The translations under genes were made by a program, and so were the position numbers. From Planctomycetaceae bacterium (GTDB taxonomy: Bacteria > Planctomycetota > Planctomycetia > Pirellulales > Thermoguttaceae): a stretch of 9,409 nucleotides of DNA. Positions 1 to 5,609 of the stretch are shown here, piece after piece (the stretch's first letter is position 1; each line of letters opens with the position of its first letter). The notes beneath the pieces are model-generated. The model made no database searches. It saw only the letters and a list, made by a program, of their open reading frames with translations, and was not told where the DNA came from. Location of the stretch: NCBI GenBank assembly GCA_031261125.1, contig JAISJZ010000052.1:1-9409 (forward strand), written 5' to 3'.

Positions 1-444
1 CGGGTGCCGGTACAAACAATGTTCCAAGGCACAAAACGAAAAGCCGCCGAGAATATGACAACGCAAAAATTCCGTTCCCATCCAGCAGACCGGCATCGCG
101 AGCCAGAGCGGGACTTTGAACTTATGATACGCTATTCTTACCGCATAGAAAAAGAGTACCCAATACAAGGATAAAAACGCAGACAACGCAATAAGTCCTG
201 CTATCGTCGCCGGATGCGGACAGGCAATCCACCAGATTGACACAAGCCAGAAACTCCAAGCGGTGAAATAGACGTTGCGAATATCCTTAATTGCCAAATT
301 TTCATTGTTAATTATCCATTTTCCCCAGAACATCGGCACGAAAAACGCCAGCCACCACAGATAAACATTCAGCGGCGACGGTTCGGCAAGGTAATAGCAC
401 AACGCACCGAAAAACAATGGTGAATTTTTGATGTTCGGAACCAT
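1..444 (-). CDS. lnt: Apolipoprotein N-acyltransferase, N-terminal part (cut by window edge)
   Basis: Reading the minus strand from ATG at 444 gives 148 open codons that run off the window. The protein is very hydrophobic, with membrane segments near residues 8-20, 27-47, 58-75, 79-105 and 112-124. The stretch PVCWMGTEFLRCHILGGFSF (residues 118-137) matches the Lnt pattern of a Trp/Glu-rich helix followed by LR and a GF turn at the start of the nitrilase-like domain. Lnt adds the third acyl chain to lipoproteins at the periplasmic face of the inner membrane. Its catalytic Glu-Lys-Cys triad lies in the missing C-terminal part, so activity cannot be judged. An in-frame TGA eight nucleotides... 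upstream region (five codons before the ATG) fixes 444 as the first usable start. No SD precedes it. The family call is from recognised sequence pattern; another polytopic acyltransferase is less likely. Confidence 0.8.
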   Translation of the reverse strand, partial: MVPNIKNSPLFFGALCYYLAEPSPLNVYLWWLAFFVPMFWGKWIINNENLAIKDIRNVYFTAWSFWLVSIWWIACPHPATIAGLIALSAFLSLYWVLFFYAVRIAYHKFKVPLWLAMPVCWMGTEFLRCHILGGFSFCALEHCLYRHP

Positions 445-450
445 AACGGT

Positions 451-479
451 ATTGTATCACGGCGTTGTTTCAACGGCAA
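451..479 (-). promoter_or_regulatory. Sigma-70-type promoter of lnt, possibly leaderless
   Basis: On the minus strand TTGCCG (479-474) and TACAAT (456-451) are separated by 17 bases. A start 6-7 bases past the -10 box falls at about 445-444, on the A of the lnt ATG. There is no SD, so a leaderless transcript is the natural reading. This is inferred from sequence only. Confidence 0.5.
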
Positions 480-589
480 CAGCATCGGAATCAAAGCATC
501 GGCACGACAACCGTTATATCTCACGGAAGACGACCATATTTTCCGGTTATGTTACGTGTTTTTGTCAAAATTTAACAGCGTTCTCTGAC

Positions 590-604
590 TGGCACAACTC
601 TTGC
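590..604 (+). promoter_or_regulatory. Sigma-54 (RpoN) -24/-12 promoter
   Basis: TGGCAC at 590-595, five bases, then TTGC at 601-604 matches the sigma-54 consensus TGGCAC-N5-TTGCW at every core position, with G instead of A/T after TTGC. The expected transcription start is near 616, about 115 bases before the ATG at 732. Sigma-54 promoters need an AAA+ activator bound upstream; none is encoded in the window. The only plus-strand gene structure it can serve is the broken prepilin-like frame. Confidence 0.65.
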
Positions 605-717
605 GTAATTTCTCTTTTGTTCGGAAACCGGGGACTGAACGTATTCAACTGGAAGTAAAGGGCAGTGTGAATCAGTCCTCTGTTCCTCCGATTTTGTAAA
701 CACTTACCAATCATTTT

Positions 718-724
718 GAAAGGA
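718..724 (+). promoter_or_regulatory. Ribosome binding site of the prepilin-like remnant
   Basis: GAAAGGA sits seven bases before the ATG at 732. It is one of only two well-placed SD sites in the window, the other belonging to the first ferredoxin. It supports 732 as a real former translation start. Confidence 0.5.
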
Positions 725-731
725 ATAACAG

Positions 732-903
732 ATGATTCTGGTTAAATTGGCAGCGGTCGTCTTGTTTGAGATGGTTTCCAACTTCGGTTTCCGCAGGAAG
801 ATGAAAAATTATTTTAGTTGGCGCAAAATTTACGGGGGCGGAGAGAGTAAAACCCGTCTTCACGCCCGTTGAAATTCTTGCCGCCATTGCCGTTATCGGA
901 CTG
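732..903 (+). pseudogene. Broken prepilin-type (DUF1559-like) gene start
   Basis: The frame from ATG 732 encodes 46 residues, ending KTRLHAR and a TGA at 870-872. The next frame (856-903) reads VFTPVEILAAIAVIGL, which resembles the class III prepilin motif G-F-T-L-V-E-L-L-x-x-I-A-I-I-G found at the N-terminus of type II pseudopilins and planctomycete DUF1559 proteins. Between KTR (849-857) and FTPVEIL (from 859) there is one base where three would be expected for K-T-R-G-F-T, so a 2-base loss is the simplest explanation. The motif frame stops at 943-945 with no pilin body behind it. A good SD precedes the start and a sigma-54 promoter lies about 115 bases before it, so the regulatory part survives while the gene does not. 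A programmed frameshift is possible but would still give only a stub. Confidence 0.55.
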
Positions 904-904
904 C

Positions 905-1024
905 GAATTCAGAATTCAGGGTGTTCCGACGATGCTGTTGATTGATAAAGACGGCAAAATTATTGACACGGCAGCCCGCGGTCAGCACTTGCGGGACAGG
1001 TTAGCGGAGATTTTCAGAAAGTGA
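905..1024 (+). pseudogene. C-terminal fragment of a thioredoxin-like (TlpA/redoxin) protein
   Basis: In the third frame the sequence reads EFRIQGVPTMLLIDKDGK, then IIDTAARGQHLRDRL and AEIFRK, ending at TGA 1022-1024. The cis-proline loop G-V-P-T, followed by the LLIDKDGKI strand pair and a final helix, is the usual end of a thioredoxin fold. The catalytic CxxC region and the first two thirds of the domain are missing. No SD or plausible start lies immediately before it; the internal ATG at 932 would give only 30 residues. The fragment begins where the prepilin-like motif ends, next to the 7-base tandem GAATTCA (905-911 and 912-918), suggesting a deletion junction between two unrelated genes. 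Recognition rests on a short motif, so confidence is moderate. Confidence 0.55.
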
Positions 1025-1073
1025 GGTATGAAAGAACAGCAGGAACAGCGGTAAAAATGGACGGCGCGGAACA

Positions 1074-1985
1074 TCATTCAAAGAGCCGGACGAAAACCCG
1101 TTTTCTGTCCCACGCTTTGAAACCGCAAGTAAGATACGTCTTCAACGCCGCTGTGTTCCGTTCGTCAACCGATGTCGTCAGAAAAAGTCCATTCCGTTGA
1201 AACGTCAACCGTTGAGCAAATTGGACAATTTCCTTGGACAATCCCTTTCGCCGTACTGCCGGGACCAATCCCATATAAGTTAATTCCATCTGCCCGTCCC
1301 GCGAGTCCGTCACCAGCAGCACTCCAATATCCTGTCCGTCCTGCTGAATGAAAAACCAAAGTTCCGGCAAAAATGCGGCCCCCTGATACGTCCGCAGAAT
1401 TCCTTCAATCGGCATCGCCGTCATCAGTTGCGGAAAGTCCTTGGTGTTTTCGTATGTTTTCGAGACAACTCCGCACATCCGTTCAAACGGCAGCACGGCA
1501 ACTTCGCTCATCGGCACAAACTCTAAGGAACGGGAGACAATACTTTCCGCTGCTGCCGTTGATGCAAGACAGACCATTTCCGAAAGAAACTTAAACTTGC
1601 CGAGCGTTTGAAACGTTTCTTCATCGAATATCTGGTTATCGTCTGCTAATGCCGTTGCCGCAATAACGCTATGCTTTCGGCAATAATTTTCAAAGGCAGC
1701 GAACAACTGTGCCGTTGAAACAGCAGTTAAACCGGAATCGGATATAACCGGCGGAAAGAGCAATACGCTGCCGTCGGGACGAAGTTGCGAATATAACGTG
1801 CCGAGTATCTGCCCGTCTTTTTCTGCAAGAAAAATACCGTCCGCCGTGATTGCTCCGCTTTGAAACGACTGCAAGAACGACCGAATCCGCATCGTCTGTT
1901 CTTCCGGGATAAGATGCCGGAAGAGGAGCCGAAACACGGATTCAAGTTCATCAGGTTCGGGATGCCGGATAAGCGGGCTTTTCAC
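1074..1985 (-). CDS. GNAT-family N-acetyltransferase, two-domain type
   Basis: This 303-residue protein starts with GTG at 1985, inside the stop of the DUF1571 gene (GTGA overlap), so it is probably translated by coupling. The C-terminal half (about 155-300) is a recognisable GNAT fold: strand MELTYMGLVP (233-242), the acetyl-CoA pyrophosphate loop RRKGLS (245-250) with its following helix, then N277-TAALKTYLTCGF, the usual N..A...Y...GF ending. The N-terminal half (about 5-140) looks like a diverged second GNAT domain, with FLAEKDGQILGTLY at 52-65 but no clear acyl-CoA loop. This is the arrangement of tandem GNAT proteins such as mycothiol synthase; the substrate here is unknown. It is cytosolic, with no signal or membrane segment. 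Confidence 0.75.
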   Translation of the reverse strand: MKSPLIRHPEPDELESVFRLLFRHLIPEEQTMRIRSFLQSFQSGAITADGIFLAEKDGQILGTLYSQLRPDGSVLLFPPVISDSGLTAVSTAQLFAAFENYCRKHSVIAATALADDNQIFDEETFQTLGKFKFLSEMVCLASTAAAESIVSRSLEFVPMSEVAVLPFERMCGVVSKTYENTKDFPQLMTAMPIEGILRTYQGAAFLPELWFFIQQDGQDIGVLLVTDSRDGQMELTYMGLVPAVRRKGLSKEIVQFAQRLTFQRNGLFLTTSVDERNTAALKTYLTCGFKAWDRKRVFVRLFE

Positions 1986-2848
1986 TTCGGATAATCGTAT
2001 TCCGGGTTCTTGTAATCGAAGTCCGCATCGGTCAAGCCGACGTTCAGTTTCAATTTCTGAAAAGTGTACGCTTCAATCAGTACCGGCTGTTCCCCTTCCG
2101 CTTTGGGCCACTCATACGATTCGTACCGAATCGGCAAATTCAGTTCTTTATCCACAAAGATTTGAGCGATGTAGAAAATGAAATTCTTGCGGGGAACCGG
2201 ATGAATGACCCGAATCAGTGTACACTCCCGGTCGTCGAGTTTAATGTCTTTTTCGTAATACTTGACTTCACATTCGCCGTACTTGGAGTCGCGTTGTCCG
2301 ACTTCGAGAAGTTTGTTGATAAGGTTGAGAACCCCCATTTCCTTCATTGAGTATTTACATCCCCGCATCGCAATCAGCCCTTCGGGGTCGAGGAACTGCG
2401 TACCGAATTTTTTTTCAAAGCCGACCCCGTGTCCGATGAGTTTTCCGTCGTTTTGTCCCTGCACCCAAATGGCTTCCTGCCCAATCATTTTTTTCGGGTA
2501 CTTGAATTTAACGTAAAAACTCAATGGTTTATGCCGTACTTTGATTTCCATCACTTGCGCTTCTTGTACTTCACCGCCGATGTTTTCCTGTTTCGTCATA
2601 ATGGCGGTGTAGTCCGTGATTGCTTCAATCTTCGGCTTTTCCCGTTCCGCCCAACGGATTACCGGTATCAACGGATGTTCCGCTGCCGCTCCAGCCGGAT
2701 GCGAAACCTGATTGGCAACCTTCGGACCGGGCTGAACGTTCACGTTCTTGTCCTGTCCGCTCTTATCTTGCCCAAAAACGAGACCGGCACCGGCAAAAAG
2801 ACACAGTGCTGCAAATCCGTTGACAATTCCTCTCATTAAACTGGTCAT
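1982..2848 (-). CDS. Secreted DUF1571 protein
   Basis: The 288-residue product begins with a signal peptide: MTSLMR, a hydrophobic core at about residues 7-25 (containing CLFAGAGLVF) and a probable cut near residues 26-28. A polar linker with the direct repeat GQDK (26-29 and 31-34) leads to the domain at about 60-285. The region KQENIGGEVQEAQVMEIKVR, followed by KPLSFYVKFKYPKK and a glycine-rich turn, is typical of DUF1571, a family of unknown function defined from planctomycete proteins. The beta-rich pattern with 'KPLSFYVKF' recalls LolA-like lipoprotein carriers, but that is an inference. There is no lipobox, so it is likely periplasmic rather than a lipoprotein. Met5 (2836) is an alternative start, placed about 11 bases from an AAGGA. 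It is the first gene of a pair with the GNAT gene. Confidence 0.75.
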   Translation of the reverse strand: MTSLMRGIVNGFAALCLFAGAGLVFGQDKSGQDKNVNVQPGPKVANQVSHPAGAAAEHPLIPVIRWAEREKPKIEAITDYTAIMTKQENIGGEVQEAQVMEIKVRHKPLSFYVKFKYPKKMIGQEAIWVQGQNDGKLIGHGVGFEKKFGTQFLDPEGLIAMRGCKYSMKEMGVLNLINKLLEVGQRDSKYGECEVKYYEKDIKLDDRECTLIRVIHPVPRKNFIFYIAQIFVDKELNLPIRYESYEWPKAEGEQPVLIEAYTFQKLKLNVGLTDADFDYKNPEYDYPK

Positions 2849-2907
2849 CCTTTTATTCGTGGATAGATTAGGGTGTCTAGTCCCTTTTATCGCCGTTTCC
2901 GTTATGG

Positions 2908-2940
2908 TACAATGAACTTCTGTTTTCTAACTGGTATAAC
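2908..2940 (+). promoter_or_regulatory. Possible promoter(s) of the hydrolase-kinase pair
   Basis: Two extended -10 boxes occur in the gap between the divergent genes: TGG-TACAAT (2905-2913) and TGG-TATAAC (2932-2940). Both have the TGn extension but no good -35 box (ATGAAC sits 17 bases before the second). Starts would lie roughly 75 and 47 bases before the ATG at 2994. No convincing promoter for the minus-strand DUF1571 gene was found. Confidence 0.3.
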
Positions 2941-2993
2941 AGAACAACAGGGCGTATTTTAACAGATTTTCCCATTTTACGGTAGAGCAGTTT

Positions 2994-3644
2994 ATGAATT
3001 TTTCAGAGATTTCTGTCAGGACGGTCCTGTCCGAACCGTTTCAGGAAAACGGTTATGTCGTCCACCGCCGCGGCAGTACGGACTGCTTTCTCGTTGACCC
3101 CGGTCTGGAACCGGAGAAATTCATTGACGCTCTTGAAACGCAAGGGCTTGTACCCGTTGCGTTCCTCATCACGCACGGACACACCGACCACATCGGCGGT
3201 ATCACCGAAATTCGGAAGCGGTGGAACGATTGCAAGATTTATATCGGTGAAAAAGAGAAAGAGAAATTGACTGATGCCGACAAGAATTTATCGTCAATGT
3301 TCCGGCAGCCGTTGACGTTTCCTGAAGCCGACTTCACACTGGAAGACGGCGACCGTCTGGAAGTTGCCGGTATCACCGTCGAAGTACGGCACTGTCCCGG
3401 ACACAGCCAAGGACACGTCATTTATTACCTGCCGCTGCAACCGAAGGGAATACTATTTTCCGGCGACGTGATTTTTCAAGGCAGCATCGGCAGGAGCGAT
3501 TTTCCCGACGGCGACCCGCAAATACAAATTGGAATGATTCACAAAAAAGTGATGCTGCTGCCGGACGATACCGTGATTTACTCCGGTCACGGTCCCGCCA
3601 CAACCGTCGATACCGAACGCCGCTTCAATCCGTTTTTACGATAA
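2994..3644 (+). CDS. Metallo-beta-lactamase-fold hydrolase (glyoxalase II-like, YcbL type)
   Basis: The 216-residue protein is a compact single-domain metallo-beta-lactamase-fold enzyme. All metal-site residues are visible: H61-x-H63-x-D65-H66 in ITHGHTDHIGG, H137 in CPGHSQGH, D158 in LFSGDVIF and H199 in YSGHGPAT. These bind two metal ions, and the family mostly hydrolyses glutathione or other thioesters. The size and the GDVIFQGSIGRSDFPDGD segment match the short YcbL-like glyoxalase II group, which lacks the C-terminal substrate-binding domain of full glyoxalase II; a different thioester or a persulfide is possible. It has no signal peptide, so it is cytosolic. The SD is poor. Its stop overlaps the kinase start (TAATG), so the two are co-translated. 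Confidence 0.85.
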   Translation: MNFSEISVRTVLSEPFQENGYVVHRRGSTDCFLVDPGLEPEKFIDALETQGLVPVAFLITHGHTDHIGGITEIRKRWNDCKIYIGEKEKEKLTDADKNLSSMFRQPLTFPEADFTLEDGDRLEVAGITVEVRHCPGHSQGHVIYYLPLQPKGILFSGDVIFQGSIGRSDFPDGDPQIQIGMIHKKVMLLPDDTVIYSGHGPATTVDTERRFNPFLR

Positions 3645-4966
3645 TGATGGAACAACCGCAATTTTACCATTACGCAGAAGCAAGCGGACTTGTCGATTCC
3701 GAACGGTTGGCGGACGTGTGGCGTTTTGTTCAGAACAACAAAGACCAAACGGCGGTTCTTCCCGCGCCGCTGATTTTTGAACCGGTCGATTTGCGGCACA
3801 TTCAACATCTGCCGCAACTTCGAAACACTTGTTATAAGCAAAAATACGCCGCCTCGCAAACACAGCAGCCGAACGTTGTTGTCGTCCAAAATGATTCGCT
3901 TGACGGCGAAAAGGTGGAGGAAAGTACCGTTTCGCCGCTTGACCGGCAACTTGCTGCCGAGTTAGTCCGCAGCGGATTGTTGAACGATTGGCAGTCCCGG
4001 CAACTGCTCGAAGGGCGGACGAAATTCACGCTCGGCAGGTACCGCATTCTTGACGCACTCGGTGAAGGCGGTTACGGACACGTTTTTTTCGGCATCGAAA
4101 ACAGCATTTGGCAGGCAGCCGGAAAAAAGAAAGAAAAGAGGGAAAAAGAAGAAAAATATCAGTACGTTGCGCTGAAAGTGCTGCCGCTGACCAGAGCGAC
4201 AGAAGATTTGACGCAGCGGTTTCTGCACGAAATCGACATTCAGCGCAACCTTAATCATCCGAATCTTGTTTCGTTTCTTACGGCAGGACGCGACGGCAAC
4301 GTGAATTATATGGTTCACGAATTCGTCAACGGTGGCGACCTGCGGATGCTGTTTTATAAGAACGGCATTTTACCGCTGGAAATCATTACGGCAGCAGTCC
4401 GGCAAATTGCCGATGCTTTGATATATCTGCACGGCAACGGCATCGTTCACAGGGACATCAAACCGGGAAACATTTTGTTGTCTTCCGACGGCACCGCGAA
4501 ACTGACGGATATGGGCTTGTCCGTCCGGTACAACCGGAACGCGCTGGATATTGCCGCCCGCCGTGCCGAAGAGAATTTCTTTCTGGATAAGCAGATTGAC
4601 GAAGCAACGCAACTGTCGGGAAAAATCGCCGGAACGGTGGATTTTATGGCACCCGACCAGATTCGGAATCCGGCGAACCCGTCGCCGGCGTGGGACATTT
4701 ACTCGCTCGGCTGTACATTGTACCAGTTGTTGACCGGCTCTGTTCCGTTTCCGGCGGGTGATACGAAGCAGAAACTTTGGGCGCGTCTGCAAGGCGAACC
4801 GCGTGAGCCGCGGGTGTTGAATCCGGCGATTCCGTTCGGCATTGCGGACTTATTGAAGAAGATGATGATACCGAATCCGTTTGACCGGCTGACAGCCAAC
4901 GGTGTTGCCGAACGGCTGGATGCTTGGATTCCGCCGACCGGTTTGCTCTACGGACTGCAATTTTAG
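3644..4966 (+). CDS. Cytosolic Ser/Thr protein kinase (Hanks type)
   Basis: The 440-residue protein has an N-terminal helical region (1-130) with two similar stretches, SGLVDSERLADVW (14-26) and SGLLNDWQSRQLLEG (110-124), a lead-in often seen before planctomycete kinase domains. The kinase domain runs from about 131 to 430: glycine loop G140-EGGYG, lysine K178 in VALKVL, alpha-C glutamate E196, catalytic HRDIKPGN (269-276), D289-MG in place of DFG, APD (336-338) in place of APE, and D351-IYSLG. It should be active, since K, D and N are kept. A Lys/Glu-rich insert (161-171) sits between strands 2 and 3, and the activation segment is long (about 45 residues between DMG and APD). There is no membrane segment or C-terminal sensor domain. 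It begins at TAATG with the hydrolase; ATG 3647 is an alternative. The target is unknown. Confidence 0.9.
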   Translation: MMEQPQFYHYAEASGLVDSERLADVWRFVQNNKDQTAVLPAPLIFEPVDLRHIQHLPQLRNTCYKQKYAASQTQQPNVVVVQNDSLDGEKVEESTVSPLDRQLAAELVRSGLLNDWQSRQLLEGRTKFTLGRYRILDALGEGGYGHVFFGIENSIWQAAGKKKEKREKEEKYQYVALKVLPLTRATEDLTQRFLHEIDIQRNLNHPNLVSFLTAGRDGNVNYMVHEFVNGGDLRMLFYKNGILPLEIITAAVRQIADALIYLHGNGIVHRDIKPGNILLSSDGTAKLTDMGLSVRYNRNALDIAARRAEENFFLDKQIDEATQLSGKIAGTVDFMAPDQIRNPANPSPAWDIYSLGCTLYQLLTGSVPFPAGDTKQKLWARLQGEPREPRVLNPAIPFGIADLLKKMMIPNPFDRLTANGVAERLDAWIPPTGLLYGLQF

Positions 4967-4979
4967 GATACTCCTAAAA
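4961..4979. repeat. Perfect inverted repeat over the kinase stop codon
   Basis: TTTTAGGA (4961-4968), a 3-base loop, then TCCTAAAA (4972-4979) forms an 8-base-pair perfect stem that includes the TAG stop. It is A/T-rich and lacks a following T run, so it is a weak candidate for a terminator. It may instead be a protein-binding site or RNA end-protecting hairpin upstream of the ferredoxin promoter. Confidence 0.55.
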
Positions 4980-5002
4980 ACTATCTTTTGCCGTCTGCCC
5001 GC

Positions 5003-5030
5003 TTGCATTGTCCGAAAAAAACGGTATGAT
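5003..5030 (+). promoter_or_regulatory. Sigma-70-type promoter of the ferredoxin genes
   Basis: TTGCAT (5003-5008) and TATGAT (5025-5030) are 16 bases apart. The predicted start near 5037 leaves a leader of about 55 bases before the ferredoxin ATG. This is the best sigma-70-like promoter on the plus strand and implies the ferredoxins are expressed apart from the kinase. Confidence 0.55.
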
Positions 5031-5079
5031 AGGGGAGAATGTGAAGGAGTCAACCCCCTTATTCCAACCCTACACTATA

Positions 5080-5084
5080 AGGAG
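5080..5084 (+). promoter_or_regulatory. Strong SD site of the first ferredoxin
   Basis: AGGAG lies seven bases before the ATG at 5092 and decides this start over in-frame ATG 5026 and GTG 5041, which would only add residues unlike ferredoxin. Such a strong site stands out because most genes here lack one. Confidence 0.7.
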
Positions 5085-5091
5085 AACTATT

Positions 5092-5271
5092 ATGGCAGCC
5101 GTTGTGAACCAAGAAAAATGTGCGTCGTGCGGAGCGTGTGTTGATGCGTGTCCGCTTGGTGCGATTTCTCTTCAATCGGACAAAGACGACAAAGCGTTGG
5201 TCGATGCTGCGGCGTGCAGCGAATGCGGTGCGTGCGTTGACACTTGTCCTGTTTCCGCGATAGAATTGTAG
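5092..5271 (+). CDS. 2[4Fe-4S] ferredoxin, copy 1
   Basis: This 59-residue protein has two complete cluster motifs CxxCxxCxxxCP: C10, C13, C16, C20-P and C42, C45, C48, C52-P. Each set of three cysteines plus the distal fourth one binds a [4Fe-4S] cluster, as in clostridial-type ferredoxins. Size and spacing are standard, and the spacer between motifs is short and acidic. These are soluble low-potential electron carriers for enzymes such as pyruvate:ferredoxin oxidoreductase, hydrogenase or Rnf; the partner cannot be told here. The gene has its own promoter and a strong SD. A second, 58-residue copy starts four bases after its stop. Confidence 0.92.
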   Translation: MAAVVNQEKCASCGACVDACPLGAISLQSDKDDKALVDAAACSECGACVDTCPVSAIEL

Positions 5272-5275
5272 CGTT

Positions 5276-5452
5276 ATGTCTGCTGTTGTTGATAAGGAAA
5301 AATGTACCGGATGCGGCGAATGTGTTTTGTCGTGTCCGTTGGATTCACTGACGTTAGACGAAGAAGACGGAAAAGCGGCGGTTGATTCCGACATCTGCGG
5401 CGAATGCGGTGCGTGCATCGACGTATGTCCTGCCGGTGCCATTTCACTATAA
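5276..5452 (+). CDS. 2[4Fe-4S] ferredoxin, copy 2
   Basis: This 58-residue protein is short enough to be missed by ORF cut-offs. It shares the start M-x-A-V-V-x-x-E-K-C with copy 1 and has both motifs: C10, C13, C16, C20-P and C41, C44, C47, C51-P. It is clearly the product of a tandem duplication, but the two copies differ at many positions, with copy 2 more acidic between the motifs (LDEEDGK) and carrying GECV in the first motif. That suggests an old duplication and possibly different redox partners or potentials. Only four bases separate it from copy 1 and it has no SD, so translation is probably coupled. Confidence 0.92.
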   Translation: MSAVVDKEKCTGCGECVLSCPLDSLTLDEEDGKAAVDSDICGECGACIDVCPAGAISL

Positions 5453-5609
5453 GGCGGTACGGAATAATTTTTGACCCTAAAAACAGAGGTATTTCTAAAA
5501 ACCATTTTTTACTCGAAAAAGAGAAATTTTTCTTTGTTTTTCTTTTTTGTTGAGAAGTTTTCGGAAAGTCCCCGGAAAATAAAGAGTTTTTTAGTATTCC
5601 TAAACAGAT
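5453..5609. other. A/T-rich intergenic gap with repeated CTAAAAAC motifs
   Basis: The gap is much richer in A and T than the coding sequence around it. It holds CTAAAAAC twice (5477-5484 and 5495-5502), a related TTTAG-N5-CTAAA inverted repeat (5590-5604) just before the STAS start, and an imperfect purine/pyrimidine hairpin (about 5512-5554) followed by T runs that could end the ferredoxin transcript. No SD precedes the STAS gene and no clear -35/-10 pair was found. It contains no gene. Confidence 0.5.
5512..5554 (+). terminator. Possible weak terminator after the ferredoxins
   Basis: GAAAAAGAGAAA (5515-5526) can pair with TTTCTTTGTTTTTC (5529-5542) with mismatches, closed outside by CTC (5512-5514) and GAG (5552-5554), within a T-rich run. 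The loop is very small and the stem is poor in G and C, so this is a low-confidence call. Confidence 0.2.

Larger units (their letters stand above)
445..731. other. Divergent intergenic region between lnt and the broken prepilin locus
   Basis: This stretch of nearly 290 bases holds the lnt promoter on one strand and a sigma-54 promoter on the other. A 76-codon frame (428-658) crosses it, but it overlaps the lnt start, lacks an SD and resembles no family, so it is not called. An imperfect palindrome TGT-N9-ACA at 563-577, containing the perfect TTTTG-T-CAAAA (560-570), lies just upstream of the sigma-54 site and could bind a regulator. Confidence 0.5.

Noticed and set aside
428..658. 76-codon plus-strand frame across the lnt start region
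   Set aside because: It overlaps the lnt 5' end and promoter, contains the sigma-54 site, has no SD and shows no family resemblance or domain-like pattern.
1028..1054. Tiny frame MKEQQEQR after the thioredoxin fragment
   Set aside because: Eight residues, no SD and no context; not supportable as a gene.
2429..2839. 136-codon plus-strand frame opposite the DUF1571 gene
   Set aside because: Antisense shadow of a gene with a signal peptide and a recognised domain.
2901..2940. Loose inverted repeat GTTAT ... ATAAC in the DUF1571/hydrolase gap
   Set aside because: Only five bases pair over a 30-base gap; expected by chance in such sequence.
5026..5091. N-terminal extension of the first ferredoxin from ATG 5026 or GTG 5041
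   Set aside because: ATG 5026 lies inside the -10 box, and the added residues do not resemble ferredoxin; the SD at 5080-5084 points to ATG 5092.
5558..5579. Hairpin TTTTCGG / CCGGAAAA before the STAS gene
   Set aside because: Pairing needs a bulge and the T run is several bases downstream of the stem, so it does not fit an intrinsic terminator well.
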